Of a stretch of 64,000 nt of DNA, positions 49,577 through 58,461 are shown piece by piece. Every line of letters starts with the position of its first letter. Positions within the stretch are counted from its first letter, which is position 1. The DNA is from Acidimicrobiales bacterium. Its GTDB lineage: Bacteria > Actinomycetota > Acidimicrobiia > Acidimicrobiales > SHLQ01. The translations under genes were made by a program, and so were the position numbers. Under the pieces are notes generated by a model, which saw nothing but the letters and a program-made list of their open reading frames with translations, searched no databases and was not told the DNA's origin. Location: assembly GCA_020629635.1 (NCBI GenBank), contig JAHDCX010000013.1, forward strand, positions 1 to 64,000, in the 5' to 3' direction.

Positions 49577-51523
49577 TCAGTCGATCGCTGCTCGTATGGC
49601 ATCGACGACTGCGGTCGAGGTCATGCCCAGATGTTCCATGATCTCGCCGCCCGGGGCCGAGGCTCCGAAACGGTCGATTCCGAGGCACGTATCCGCCCAT
49701 CGGTGCCATCCGTGGGTCGACCCGGCCTCGATCGAAACGGTCGGATGCGTCCGGGGGAGCACTGCGGCGCGGTAGTCGAGGTCCTGCTCGACGAAGACTT
49801 CCCAACAGGGCAACGAGACCACACGGACGAGCACGCCCTGTTCGGCCAACAGGTCGGCGGCCTCGACGGCATGTTGCAACTCCGACCCCGTTGCGACCAC
49901 AGTCGCCACGGCATCGGTGGACTCTCGCAGCACGTACCCGCCCCGGGCGACTCCGGCTGGCGACGTGCCCGAAAGGACAGGAAGGTTCTGGCGCGAGCAG
50001 ATCATGGCCGTCGGATGCGGGCGCTCGAGCGCGGCCGCCCACGCTGCTGCCGTCTCGTTGGCGTCACCGGGACGCCACACGTCAAGCCCTGGCATCGCAC
50101 GAAGCGAGGCGACGTGTTCGACCGGCTGGTGGGTCGGACCGTCCTCGCCGACGCCGATCGAATCGTGGGTCCACGAGAAAATCATCTTGTGATGACCCAG
50201 GGCCGCGAGGCGGACGGCGCCACGCATGTAGTCACTGAACACGAGAAAGGTTCCGCCGACCGGCAGGAGGTGGCCGTGGGCGGCCATCCCAACCATCGCC
50301 GAACCCATGCCGTGCTCCCGTATGCCGAAGTAGATCTGACGACCGCTGCGGTCATCCCCGAAGACGCCATGGCCGGAGATCACGGTCCCGGTGTTGCCTG
50401 TCAGATCAGCACCGCCGCCGACGATTCCTGGATGCACGTCGACGAGGGCTTGCAGGACCGCTCCGGACGCTTTCCGGGTCGCGACGGACTCACCCCTTTC
50501 CCACGTCGGGATGGCGTCCTTGTACCCGTCGGGAAGGACGCCATGAACGAGTGCGTCGAGCGCCGTTCGATCTCCGGAGAACGACTCGACCCGGTCCGAC
50601 CATGCAGACGCCGCATCCGAACCCCGTGCTCCGAGGTCGCGGCAGTATGCGAACACATCGTCGGGCACGTGGAACGTCTCGTCGGCGGGGAGGCCCATCG
50701 CGGTCTTCGTCGCCGCGATCTCGTCGTCCTTGATTGCGTACCCGTGCGCGTGGTGCGTGCCGGCGTGCTCGGTGGCCGGAACTCCGATCGTCGTGTTGAG
50801 GACGATGAGTGAGGGACGCTCGGTCTCAGCCATGCCTTCGCGGATGGCGGCTTCGAGCGCATCGAGGTCTTCGCCGACGTCGCCGGCTTCGACGACGTGC
50901 CAGCCATAGCTCCTGAAGCGCGCGGCCGAGTCGTCACTGAACGACAGATCGGTCGAGCCGTCGATCGAGATCTTGTTGTCGTCGTAGACGAACACGATCT
51001 TGCCCAGCCGGAGGTGGCCGGCAAGCGACGCCGCCTCGTGGCTCACGCCCTCTTGGAGATCGCCGTCGGAGCACAAGCCGAAGATGTAGTGGTCGCAGAT
51101 CTCCGAACCGAGCCGCGCCCGGATGTGCGCCTCTGCGATGGCCATGCCGGTCGCATTGGCGAACCCTTGTCCAAGCGGCCCCGTCGTGACCTCGACACCT
51201 GCCGTGTGCCCCACTTCGGGGTGACCCGGTGTTGCCGAGCCCCACTGGCGAAAGTCACGAAGATCGTCGAGCGTCAGCCCAAAGCCGTACAGGTGAAGCA
51301 GCGAGTACTGAAGGATCGATGCGTGGCCCGGCGAAAGGATGAATCGATCCCGGTCGAACCACTGCGGATTGGCCGCGTCGAAGTTCATGATTCGGCCAAA
51401 CAGCACATGGGCCACGGGCGCAAGCGACATGGCGGTTCCCTGGTGTCCCGACCGGGCGGCGTGTGGCGCATCCATCGACAACCCGCGGATGGTCGAAATG
51501 GTGAGTCGATCGAGTTCGTCCAC
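49577..51523 (-). CDS. tkt: Transketolase
   Basis: 648 residues. Thiamine-diphosphate motif GLCSDGDLQEGVSHEAASLAG with DDNKISID, and the pyrimidine half FGIREHGMGSAMVGMA plus FSWTHDSIGVGEDGPTHQPVEH. It transfers two-carbon units in the pentose phosphate pathway. tkt-tal order is common in Actinomycetota. GTG start with AGGAGC upstream. Confidence 0.95.
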   Translation of the reverse strand: MDELDRLTISTIRGLSMDAPHAARSGHQGTAMSLAPVAHVLFGRIMNFDAANPQWFDRDRFILSPGHASILQYSLLHLYGFGLTLDDLRDFRQWGSATPGHPEVGHTAGVEVTTGPLGQGFANATGMAIAEAHIRARLGSEICDHYIFGLCSDGDLQEGVSHEAASLAGHLRLGKIVFVYDDNKISIDGSTDLSFSDDSAARFRSYGWHVVEAGDVGEDLDALEAAIREGMAETERPSLIVLNTTIGVPATEHAGTHHAHGYAIKDDEIAATKTAMGLPADETFHVPDDVFAYCRDLGARGSDAASAWSDRVESFSGDRTALDALVHGVLPDGYKDAIPTWERGESVATRKASGAVLQALVDVHPGIVGGGADLTGNTGTVISGHGVFGDDRSGRQIYFGIREHGMGSAMVGMAAHGHLLPVGGTFLVFSDYMRGAVRLAALGHHKMIFSWTHDSIGVGEDGPTHQPVEHVASLRAMPGLDVWRPGDANETAAAWAAALERPHPTAMICSRQNLPVLSGTSPAGVARGGYVLRESTDAVATVVATGSELQHAVEAADLLAEQGVLVRVVSLPCWEVFVEQDLDYRAAVLPRTHPTVSIEAGSTHGWHRWADTCLGIDRFGASAPGGEIMEHLGMTSTAVVDAIRAAID

Positions 51524-51559
51524 GTGCTTGCTCCTGGTCCGGCGGCGACGATGCGCACG

Positions 51560-52717
51560 CTAGCAAGGGGTCAGGTCTTTGCTGTCCGAAATGAGGAGCG
51601 TGCTCGCGGTGAATCCGTGGACGTGGTTGCGTCCGCCGATCGGACCGATCTCCCCGGCGCAGAACATACCCGTGAGCGCCGAGGCCCCAGTCAGCTCCAC
51701 AATCGCTGCGGCATCGTGGTCCGGGGAGCCGAAGAGCCGTTTCCCTCTCCCGTTGCAGGTAAAGGCGATCGCGGCGGACGCTGCAGAATCGGCAAGGCGT
51801 CGATGGAGGTCCGCCGTCGCCGTCTCCGCGTCGCGGACATGGAACTGGATCGTCGCTCCGAGCTCGACGGGGGCGCCGATGGCGATCGCCCCCGTGTCAT
51901 GGTCGGCGCCGAGCAGTCCGCGTATCAAGAAGTCCCCGGTCGTGAACTCGTCGGGATTGCCTTCGTCGATCACCAGCCCCACGTGCAGTCCCGACGCCAT
52001 CCGAGCTCGGTCAACCTCGGAGGCCTCGAGGGCGAGCCGGCGAAGCAACGGGAGTGGCGCTTCTGAGGCGAGCTCGGTGACGACGTTGCCGACCGAGCCG
52101 GTGACGGTGAGCGGCTGACCGATGGGACGACAGCCTTGCGAGACGGCCGAATCGAGGGTTGCGCCGCGCAGGCAAACGCCGACCGCTCCAGCGTCGAACA
52201 CAGAGCGGCCGTGGATGAGGCGATTTCCGCCCGGTCCGGAGCCCGCTGACGCAAGCCCTCCATGAAGACGAATCGGTCGGTCGAGCGCGTCGGCGGCCGC
52301 AACGATTTCGCTGACCGGAGACGAGAAAGGGTCGGCGAGCAGGACCAGGTCCCTCGAATCCTCCAAGGCCGGGTCAAGGGCCGCCCATCCGCCGACGGGC
52401 TCAGCCGTGCCCGGCTCGAAGCGAACCAGGCGCGCCTCCAGCCCTCGGAGCGCCATGATCGACAGCGCAGAGGAGTCTTCGACCTCTCGTCGGCCCTCGA
52501 GCACTCCGCAGGCGGTGGCACCGATGACGATGTCGGTCTCGAGCAGCGTACGAAGCGCCGGCGCGATGTCTTCGAGCGCACCGGTCAGGTCCCCGGTCGC
52601 AAAGGCGAAGACGAGATCGGCCCCAGGCCCAATGCGGTCCAGGACGCTGCCGGCGACTTCGCCGACGGCATGTGTCGCGAGCGGGTGCTCGCTGATGGCC
52701 GATGCTGCCTCGATCAC
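51560..52717 (-). CDS. FIST domain sensor protein
   Basis: 385 residues from GTG 52717. A FIST_N part (FAFATGDLTGALEDIAP, VIGATACGVL) is followed by FIST_C (FTCNGRGKRLFG, GMFCAGEIGPIGGRNHVHGFTAS). FIST domains are thought to bind small ligands such as amino acids and usually accompany signalling domains; this one stands alone. It is one base after the stop of an unknown gene that is itself coupled to a fatty-acid desaturase. Confidence 0.88.
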   Translation of the reverse strand: MIEAASAISEHPLATHAVGEVAGSVLDRIGPGADLVFAFATGDLTGALEDIAPALRTLLETDIVIGATACGVLEGRREVEDSSALSIMALRGLEARLVRFEPGTAEPVGGWAALDPALEDSRDLVLLADPFSSPVSEIVAAADALDRPIRLHGGLASAGSGPGGNRLIHGRSVFDAGAVGVCLRGATLDSAVSQGCRPIGQPLTVTGSVGNVVTELASEAPLPLLRRLALEASEVDRARMASGLHVGLVIDEGNPDEFTTGDFLIRGLLGADHDTGAIAIGAPVELGATIQFHVRDAETATADLHRRLADSAASAAIAFTCNGRGKRLFGSPDHDAAAIVELTGASALTGMFCAGEIGPIGGRNHVHGFTASTLLISDSKDLTPC

Positions 52718-52718
52718 G

Positions 52719-53171
52719 TCAGTCGGCGGCCTCGCTGGCGTGATCGAGCACGGTGTAGGGCACGACCATCACCGGCCCTTGGTCCAGTCGGACATGGGCG
52801 TGCACCGTGTACGGCGTCGACGGTATGTCGATCTCGGCGCGTACGAGCCGGTATCCGAATTTGCCGGGATCGACCTGCAGGGGTTGGACGCTGCGGGCGA
52901 CCTGCTCGTCGCCGACGAGGAAGCGGACCTCGAGCACGGCGGCCCCGGCGTGCTCTGCGCCGGCCCGAACCAGAACGACGAGATGAGGGGCCCAGAGATG
53001 CGGCCCCTCCTGCGATGCCGCGCCCGAGAACTGCACGCCGCCGAGATCGATCCGCGTGGCAGGCCCCGCCACTTGGCGAAAGTCGATCTCGTCGATGAAC
53101 AGGGCCGCGAGGATCTCCATCGAGGACTCCGGATCCGGCACCGATTCGTCGGACATCGTCCCCTCGCTCAT
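52719..53171 (-). CDS. Hypothetical beta-rich protein
   Basis: 150 residues from ATG 53171, which overlaps the desaturase stop by ATGA. Sequence such as FSGAASQEGPHLWAPHLVVLV, AAVLEVRFLVGDEQVA and YTVHAHVRLDQGPVMVVPYTV suggests a beta-sandwich of the DUF6941 kind; I am not sure of the family. No catalytic residues seen. It lies between the desaturase and FIST genes in one operon. Confidence 0.55.
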   Translation of the reverse strand: MSEGTMSDESVPDPESSMEILAALFIDEIDFRQVAGPATRIDLGGVQFSGAASQEGPHLWAPHLVVLVRAGAEHAGAAVLEVRFLVGDEQVARSVQPLQVDPGKFGYRLVRAEIDIPSTPYTVHAHVRLDQGPVMVVPYTVLDHASEAAD

Positions 53172-53914
53172 GCGGCGACCTCCGTGGAGACAAAGACGGG
53201 CTGGCGATGCCGCACCTGCGCGAGTCCGACCCGTTCGAAGAGTCGGATCATCCACCAACCGGGATCCACCTGTCCACGCCCGAGCGAGAACCGGGCCGAG
53301 GTGGGTGCAGCGTGATGGTTGTTGTGGAGTCCCTCGCCGCAGGTCAGGAAAGCGAGCCATTGCAGGTTGGTTGCCGAGTTCTGGTACGGACGCTCGCCGA
53401 ACGTGTGAGCGATGGCATTGACTGCGCCGGAGAGCAGGAGATAGCCAACGAAATGCATCGCGGCCGCAAGCACGCCGGCCCACCAGCCGAGTGCCACGAC
53501 CAGGCCGCCGGTGGTGATCGCCAGCCCCACCATCGCATGGTCGAGCAGCCACCGATCGAGGCGGGTCTGGGGGAGATCACGCGCATGGCGGGCGACCTGT
53601 TTGGGGTCCCGGGCGACCGCTCGGTACAGCATCACGTTCGTCAGCTGCACTCGCCGCCAGCCGAGCTGCTTCGGGCTGTGAGGGTCGTCAGCCTCATCGG
53701 TGAATGCGTGATGTTTGCGATGGACCGCCGCCCATTGACGGGGCCGGATGCCCGTCAGAAGCCAGATGACGAACCGGAAGACAAGCGTCAGTGGAGGCGA
53801 CAGGGCAACGGCTCGATGCGCAAGCGCACGATGCAGGTACACCGTCGTCGCGATGTTTGCGATCTGTGTGAACACGACGGCAACGACGATGGCGAGGACG
53901 ATCGTTGAGACCAA
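53168..53914 (-). CDS. Membrane fatty acid desaturase
   Basis: 248 residues with four main hydrophobic helices. The three histidine boxes are HRALAH (28-33), HRKHH (65-69) and HNNHH (about 199-203), the diiron ligands of acyl-CoA/acyl-lipid desaturases. It is shorter than most, lacking extra N-terminal domains. The start is TTG 53914 with GGGAGGG just upstream. It is divergent from dacB. Confidence 0.88.
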   Translation of the reverse strand: MVSTIVLAIVVAVVFTQIANIATTVYLHRALAHRAVALSPPLTLVFRFVIWLLTGIRPRQWAAVHRKHHAFTDEADDPHSPKQLGWRRVQLTNVMLYRAVARDPKQVARHARDLPQTRLDRWLLDHAMVGLAITTGGLVVALGWWAGVLAAAMHFVGYLLLSGAVNAIAHTFGERPYQNSATNLQWLAFLTCGEGLHNNHHAAPTSARFSLGRGQVDPGWWMIRLFERVGLAQVRHRQPVFVSTEVAA

Positions 53915-53977
53915 GGGAACCCTCCCGGAGCCGGACGGATGCGAAACCTACCGCATTGGCTGAGTACAGTTCCCGCC

Positions 53978-55402
53978 ATGCGCCGCTGGATTCTGCCCCT
54001 GGTGCTGCTCGTCGTCGCCGCCGCCGCGGCATGGCAGGCGGTCGAGACCGATCGAAACCTCGCCGAACAGACCGAACAGGCGTCAGGCGAGGCGGCGCCC
54101 GCCGTGCGCACACCGCTGCTGTCGGTGCGGCGCGTACCGGAGTATTTGCGCGCCCCGATCGTTCGGGAGCGTTTCCGGTCAGATCTCGAGACCGTTGCCG
54201 CGACCTTTCCGACCCAGAGTTGCCTCGTCGTGTCGATCGACGGCGAGGTCGTGTTCGAACAGAACCCGACGCTCCCGCTCGTCCCGGCTTCCGCACAGAA
54301 GCTGTTGACCGCATGGGGCGTGTACGAGACTCTCGGAGAGAACTTCACCTACGAAACTCGGGTCGTCACCGACGCTCCGCTGAGCGACGGGGTGCTCGAC
54401 GGCAACCTCTGGCTGATCGGTGACGGCGACCCCTTGATCGCCTCGAGCGCCTACTCGGAGCGCTACGACCAGCAGCCCCACTTCCGAACACCAATCGAAA
54501 CCCTGGCTGATGCGGTCGTTGCCGCCGGCATCCGCGAGATCACGGGATCGGTGATTGGCGACGAGAGCCACTACGACACCGAGCGGTACGTGCCGCAATG
54601 GCCGGAGCGATTCACGAACGTCGCCCAGAATCAGACCGGCCCGCTTTCCGCGCTGGTCATCAACGACGGATTCGTCTCGTTCGATTCCATCAACCCGGCG
54701 AACTCGCTCTCGACCGCCGCCGCGGATCCCGCAGCGCACGCGGCCGCCTTCTTCGATGACGAACTCGAAGCTCGATCGGTCGTCATTCGCCAATCCGCCG
54801 GCTCAGGAGAGGCTCCGGTCGGGGCCCGAACGATCGCCACGCTGACCTCCGAACCGGTTTCGGTGGTCACGAACCAGATGGTCGACATCAGCGACAACAT
54901 GGGCGCCGAGCTCCTCCTCAAGGAAATCGGCGCCGAATCCACCGGTCGAGGCACGACGGTCGACGGCGCTGCGGCACTCGAGGGCCTGCTCCGAAGCCGC
55001 GGCTTCCCGACATCGGAGATCGACGTGGTCGATGGCTCCGGGCTTGCGTCGGACAACCGGCTCACCTGCGCGCTTCTGGTCGAGATCCTCGACGACACGG
55101 TCGGCGGCCCGCTCCACGACGGACTCGCCGTCGCCGGCCAGACGGGCACGTTGCTCGAACGAATGGTCGGTACGCCCGCCGAAGGACGTGTCCGCGCAAA
55201 GACGGGCCGCCTCAACGAGGTCGGGGCACTCGCCGGCACCGCAGAAGCATCCGATGGAACCCTCATCACGTTCGCGTGGGTCGCCAACACGACCGACCTG
55301 TACCCGGTCGAAGAAATGACCGACACCCAGGACGCCATCGCCTTCGAACTGGTCGAATACCCCGAGGGCCCACCCGTCGATGCACTCGCCCCGATTGGAT
55401 GA
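53978..55402 (+). CDS. dacB: D-alanyl-D-alanine carboxypeptidase/endopeptidase (S13)
   Basis: 474 residues from ATG 53978. An N-terminal anchor (about 3-20) is followed by the penicillin-binding domain: SxxK at Ser105-Lys108 in PASAQKL, SDN in ISDNMGAELLLKEIG and KTG in RAKTGRLNEVG. It is a class C PBP that trims peptidoglycan stems in the exterior. TACAGT at 53965-53970 ends seven bases before the ATG. Confidence 0.93.
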   Translation: MRRWILPLVLLVVAAAAAWQAVETDRNLAEQTEQASGEAAPAVRTPLLSVRRVPEYLRAPIVRERFRSDLETVAATFPTQSCLVVSIDGEVVFEQNPTLPLVPASAQKLLTAWGVYETLGENFTYETRVVTDAPLSDGVLDGNLWLIGDGDPLIASSAYSERYDQQPHFRTPIETLADAVVAAGIREITGSVIGDESHYDTERYVPQWPERFTNVAQNQTGPLSALVINDGFVSFDSINPANSLSTAAADPAAHAAAFFDDELEARSVVIRQSAGSGEAPVGARTIATLTSEPVSVVTNQMVDISDNMGAELLLKEIGAESTGRGTTVDGAAALEGLLRSRGFPTSEIDVVDGSGLASDNRLTCALLVEILDDTVGGPLHDGLAVAGQTGTLLERMVGTPAEGRVRAKTGRLNEVGALAGTAEASDGTLITFAWVANTTDLYPVEEMTDTQDAIAFELVEYPEGPPVDALAPIG

Positions 55403-55403
55403 C

Positions 55404-56027
55404 GTGACGAGCGACTCCAACACCGAAATGCCGATGTTCCCTCTCGGGTCGACGGTCTTTCCCGGACAGGTCGTTCCGCTTCACATCTTCGAGGAGCGAT
55501 ATCGCCAGCTCATGGCCGATCTGACACAACGAGACACCCCAGAATTCGGGATCGTTTTGATCGAACGAGGACACGAAGTCGGCGGCGGCGACGCACGCGC
55601 CACCGTGGCGACGCGGGTCGAGGTGGCGCAGTTCGAACGCTACGACGATGGCCGTTGGGGAGTGATCGCCGTCGGCCGAGACCGTCTCGACGTCGTCGAG
55701 TGGCTCGATGACGCTCCCTACCCTCGCGCCATCGTTCGTTCTCGAGCGCGTGTCGACGACGGGGGAGCGCTCGACGACCTCGAGACGGCACTGCGTGCAG
55801 TCCTCACCGAAGCGGTCCGGCGAAGCGGTGGGGAGATACCCGAAGACCTTGCGTTGAGCAACGATCCCCATGAACGTCTGGACCAACTCGCCGCGCTCGC
55901 ACCGACCACGACATTCGATCGTCAGAGAGTGCTCGAGGCCGAGTCGACCTCCGCGCAGATCCGGTTGCTGACCGAGCAGTTGGAGGACCTCAAGGTGATT
56001 CTGGACGCAACCGCCGAAGACACCTGA
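55404..56027 (+). CDS. Lon N-terminal-like (LON substrate-binding) domain protein
   Basis: 207 residues from GTG 55404, one base after the dacB stop; an ATG at 55380 would overlap dacB. MFPLGSTVFPGQVVPLHIFEERYRQL is the hallmark of the LON substrate-binding domain, without the AAA or peptidase parts. The C-terminal half is helical. Such stand-alone forms are common in Actinomycetota and of unknown role, perhaps an adaptor. Confidence 0.85.
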   Translation: MTSDSNTEMPMFPLGSTVFPGQVVPLHIFEERYRQLMADLTQRDTPEFGIVLIERGHEVGGGDARATVATRVEVAQFERYDDGRWGVIAVGRDRLDVVEWLDDAPYPRAIVRSRARVDDGGALDDLETALRAVLTEAVRRSGGEIPEDLALSNDPHERLDQLAALAPTTTFDRQRVLEAESTSAQIRLLTEQLEDLKVILDATAEDT

Positions 56028-56088
56028 GTCCGGGCACCGCGAGCCGCGGCGCAGGACGGTAGGTTTTGGGCTGCCGACGAGTGGAGGT

Positions 56089-56421
56089 ATGCCCGTGGCC
56101 GACGGTCCGAAGACGCCGCAGGAGAACGCCCAAGAGGTCTTCGACCTCGTGAAGGGGTACGCGATCCAAGAGACTGCCGAGCCGCTCAAGGGACTCGGCG
56201 ACTACCTCAAGTGGGGTCTCCTGGGTTCGGTCTGCCTCGCAATCGGGTTCTTTTTCCTGATCCTCGCCCTCCTGCGCGGACTCCAGCAGATCGAGTTCTT
56301 CTCGGGTGGGGACGACGGGTTCGGTTGGCAGATCGCCATTCCGTACGTCATCGTCGTGGCGGTCGTCGGGGTCGTCGTCGCCTTCCTCGGTTCCAGAATC
56401 ACGAAAGGGCTTGACGCATGA
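56089..56421 (+). CDS. Two-helix membrane protein
   Basis: 110 residues with TGGAGGT just upstream. An amphipathic N-terminus (NAQEVFDLVKGYAIQETAEPLKG) is followed by two helices (about 41-63 and 80-103). It resembles the actinobacterial phage-holin-like or DUF-type small membrane proteins, but no firm family. First gene of a six-gene unit without gaps; overlaps the next by ATGA. Confidence 0.65.
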   Translation: MPVADGPKTPQENAQEVFDLVKGYAIQETAEPLKGLGDYLKWGLLGSVCLAIGFFFLILALLRGLQQIEFFSGGDDGFGWQIAIPYVIVVAVVGVVVAFLGSRITKGLDA

Positions 56422-56630
56422 CCACCGAACAAGCACCGATCTCGCGAGACGATCTCGAAGCCAAGTTTCGTGAGATCAAGGACGAAGTCGACAACGTGAC
56501 GAGCTCGGCGAAGAACCGAGCCGTCCCTGCGGCTGCTGTCGGGGGAGTCTTGGTGCTGATCATCATGTTCCTCCTCGGCCGTCGGGTGGGCTCCAAGCGG
56601 TCTGCGGTGGTGGAGATCCGCCGAATCTGA
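56418..56630 (+). CDS. Single-pass small membrane protein
   Basis: 70 residues: a charged helix (SRDDLEAKFREIKDEVDNVTSSAKN) and one transmembrane segment (AAAVGGVLVLIIMFLLGRRVG). A membrane anchor of unknown role. Its stop shares a base with the start of the next gene. Confidence 0.65.
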   Translation: MTTEQAPISRDDLEAKFREIKDEVDNVTSSAKNRAVPAAAVGGVLVLIIMFLLGRRVGSKRSAVVEIRRI

Positions 56631-57313
56631 TGTTTCCGTTTCTGCGGCGCGCCTATCTGAAGCGCCTCATTTCGATGAATGCGGTCCGCAAAGGCCTGCT
56701 GGGCGGCTCGCCCTTGTGGCGCGGCGTCTGGTTGGTCCTCACGGCTCGACGTCTCTGGGCCCGCGTTTCGAAGAAGGGCGAGGCGCCAATCGCGTTGTCC
56801 GAGCCGCTGCCAGAGGGAGACGCATGGACCATGGTCCACGTTCCGGAGCAGTCAAAACGTGGACGCGGCGAAGGGCGCAAGTACGTGGTCGGCCCGAAGC
56901 GTCGCGCCCCGCGTGCGAGCGCGCTCGCTCCTGCTGCCCTGGCCGCGGCCGGTGCAAAGATCCTCGAAGCGCCCGATGCAGACCGCATCAACGAGATCCT
57001 CGGTGCCCGTGTCGTCGAGGATCCTCCACCGAGTCGTGCGAAGCGTCGTGCAGCCAAGCGCGACGAACGCCGGACCCGAACGGCCACCAAGAAGGACGCA
57101 GCCGCCCTCGAGAAGGCGGCCAAGGCGGATGCGAAAACCGCAGCTCGACAAGCCAAAGCCGACGCCAAAACCGCAGCCCGACAAGCCAAAGCCGACGCCA
57201 AAACCGCAGCCCGACAAGCCAAAGCCGACGCCAAAACCGCATCTCGACAGGCCAAAGCCGAGCGCAAGGGTCTCGACCGCGGCGTCGAGGCCGTCTCCGA
57301 TCCGACTCCATGA
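56630..57313 (+). CDS. Basic protein with Lys/Ala tandem-repeat tail
   Basis: 227 residues. The first 70 are amphipathic and Arg/Trp rich (RAYLKRLISMNAVRKGLLGG, PLWRGVWLVLTARRLWARV) and end in WTMVHVPEQ, similar to small actinobacterial membrane-associated proteins. Next come linker residues and a tail with four 11-residue repeats of the KADAKTAARQA type, resembling the basic tails of HupB or histone H1-like proteins. Role unknown; nucleic-acid or membrane binding is inference. Its stop overlaps ttuB by ATGA. Confidence 0.6.
   Translation: MFPFLRRAYLKRLISMNAVRKGLLGGSPLWRGVWLVLTARRLWARVSKKGEAPIALSEPLPEGDAWTMVHVPEQSKRGRGEGRKYVVGPKRRAPRASALAPAALAAAGAKILEAPDADRINEILGARVVEDPPPSRAKRRAAKRDERRTRTATKKDAAALEKAAKADAKTAARQAKADAKTAARQAKADAKTAARQAKADAKTASRQAKAERKGLDRGVEAVSDPTP
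57122..57253 (+). repeat. Four 33-bp tandem repeats
   Basis: Units at 57122-57154, 57155-57187, 57188-57220 and 57221-57253 encode KADAKTA[A/S]RQA. Units 2 and 3 are identical at the DNA level, so copy number may vary between strains. Confidence 0.95.
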
Positions 57314-57510
57314 AGGTGCTGCTCCGCAGCCCCCGACAGGAGCTCGACGTCGAAGGCCCGACACGGGTCGGCGATCTGGTCACCTCCCTCGGTTTCCACC
57401 GTGATGCCGTCCTCGTCATTGTCGATGGGCGCCTCGTGACCGACGATGTTCGCCTTCCCGACGATGCAACGGTGGAGATTCGCCGCGTGATCTCTGGCGG
57501 AGCGGTCTGA
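57310..57510 (+). CDS. ttuB: Ubiquitin-like sulfur carrier, TtuB/MoaD/ThiS type
   Basis: 66 residues from ATG 57310. It starts MKVLLRSPRQELDVEG and has the beta-grasp pattern VDGRLVTDDVRLPDDATVEI typical of ThiS/MoaD. The end is RRVISGGAV: two residues follow the Gly-Gly that must become the C-terminal thiocarboxylate, so a protease must remove them or the GG is not the active end. The next gene, on the following base, is a TtuA-like thiolase, which is the main reason for the TtuB call over MoaD or ThiS. In Thermus TtuB both donates sulfur to tRNA and is conjugated to proteins. Confidence 0.75.
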   Translation: MKVLLRSPRQELDVEGPTRVGDLVTSLGFHRDAVLVIVDGRLVTDDVRLPDDATVEIRRVISGGAV

Positions 57511-58461
57511 GTGGCCCGCCGCTGCCGGGTGTGCAAGGGCGCACCGGTCATCGACCTCCGCCAACACAACGCTGCGTTCTGCGAGGAGCACTTCCTCCGG
57601 TTTTGCCGAACACAGGTCTCGAAGACCATCGAGAAGCACACGATGTTCGACCACGACGATCGGCTACTCGTCGCCGTCTCCGGTGGCAAGGACAGCCTCG
57701 CGCTCTGGGACATTCTCCTCGAGCTCGGGTACAACACCGAGGGCCTGGTCATCGGCTTGGGGATCGGTGACTACTCGTCGCAGTCAACCCAAACGGCTCG
57801 GCGCTTCGCCCGCGAGCGTCGGCTCGTCCTTCACGAGGTCGACCTCGAAGCCGAGCACGGATTCACCATTCCTGGTGCGGTCGCCGGGAGCAGCCGCGTT
57901 CCGTGCAGCGCGTGCGGGCTGTCGAAGCGCCACCTCTTCGATCGGGTCGCCCGAGAACACGGCTTCGACGTGGTCGTCACCGGACACAACCTCGATGACG
58001 AGGCCGCGGTGCTGTTCGGCAACGTTTTGCGATGGCAGACCGACTACCTCGCACGACAACAGCCGGTCCTACCAGCCGGAGATGGCTTTCCGCGCAAGGC
58101 CAAACCACTCGTTCGTCTCGGAGAGCGCGAGACCGCAGCCTGGTGCGTGCTTCGAGGGATCGACTACGTGCTCGACGAATGCCCGATGGCCGAGGGCAAC
58201 AACCACCTCGCCTTCAAGGACGCGCTGAACGCGCTCGAGGAACGTACACCCGGGACGAAACAGGACTTCTACCTCGGCTTTCTCCGCCAGGGCTTCGAAC
58301 ACTTCGCTCCGCCAGACGCTGAGGTGTCGGCACGGGCGGCGCTGGCCGCATGCACGTCGTGTGGCGCTCCGACCGCAGGCGAGCGGTGCCCGTTCTGTCG
58401 ACTACGCGACAACGCCGCACGTGAATCGACGCCGATCGAACTCGGCCGGAAGGACCACTGA
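57511..58461 (+). CDS. ttuA: tRNA 2-thiolation protein, TtuA/Ctu1 type
   Basis: 316 residues from GTG 57511. N-terminal zinc finger (C5, C8, C24, H27), PP-loop SGGKDS (57-62), the 4Fe-4S cysteines C132, C135 and C224 matching the TtuA trio, and a C-terminal zinc finger (C281, C284, C293, C296). It would adenylate U54 of tRNA and replace oxygen by sulfur from TtuB-COSH. The two zinc fingers distinguish it from TtcA and TilS. Coupled to ttuB and to trmI. Confidence 0.85.
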   Translation: MARRCRVCKGAPVIDLRQHNAAFCEEHFLRFCRTQVSKTIEKHTMFDHDDRLLVAVSGGKDSLALWDILLELGYNTEGLVIGLGIGDYSSQSTQTARRFARERRLVLHEVDLEAEHGFTIPGAVAGSSRVPCSACGLSKRHLFDRVAREHGFDVVVTGHNLDDEAAVLFGNVLRWQTDYLARQQPVLPAGDGFPRKAKPLVRLGERETAAWCVLRGIDYVLDECPMAEGNNHLAFKDALNALEERTPGTKQDFYLGFLRQGFEHFAPPDAEVSARAALAACTSCGAPTAGERCPFCRLRDNAARESTPIELGRKDH

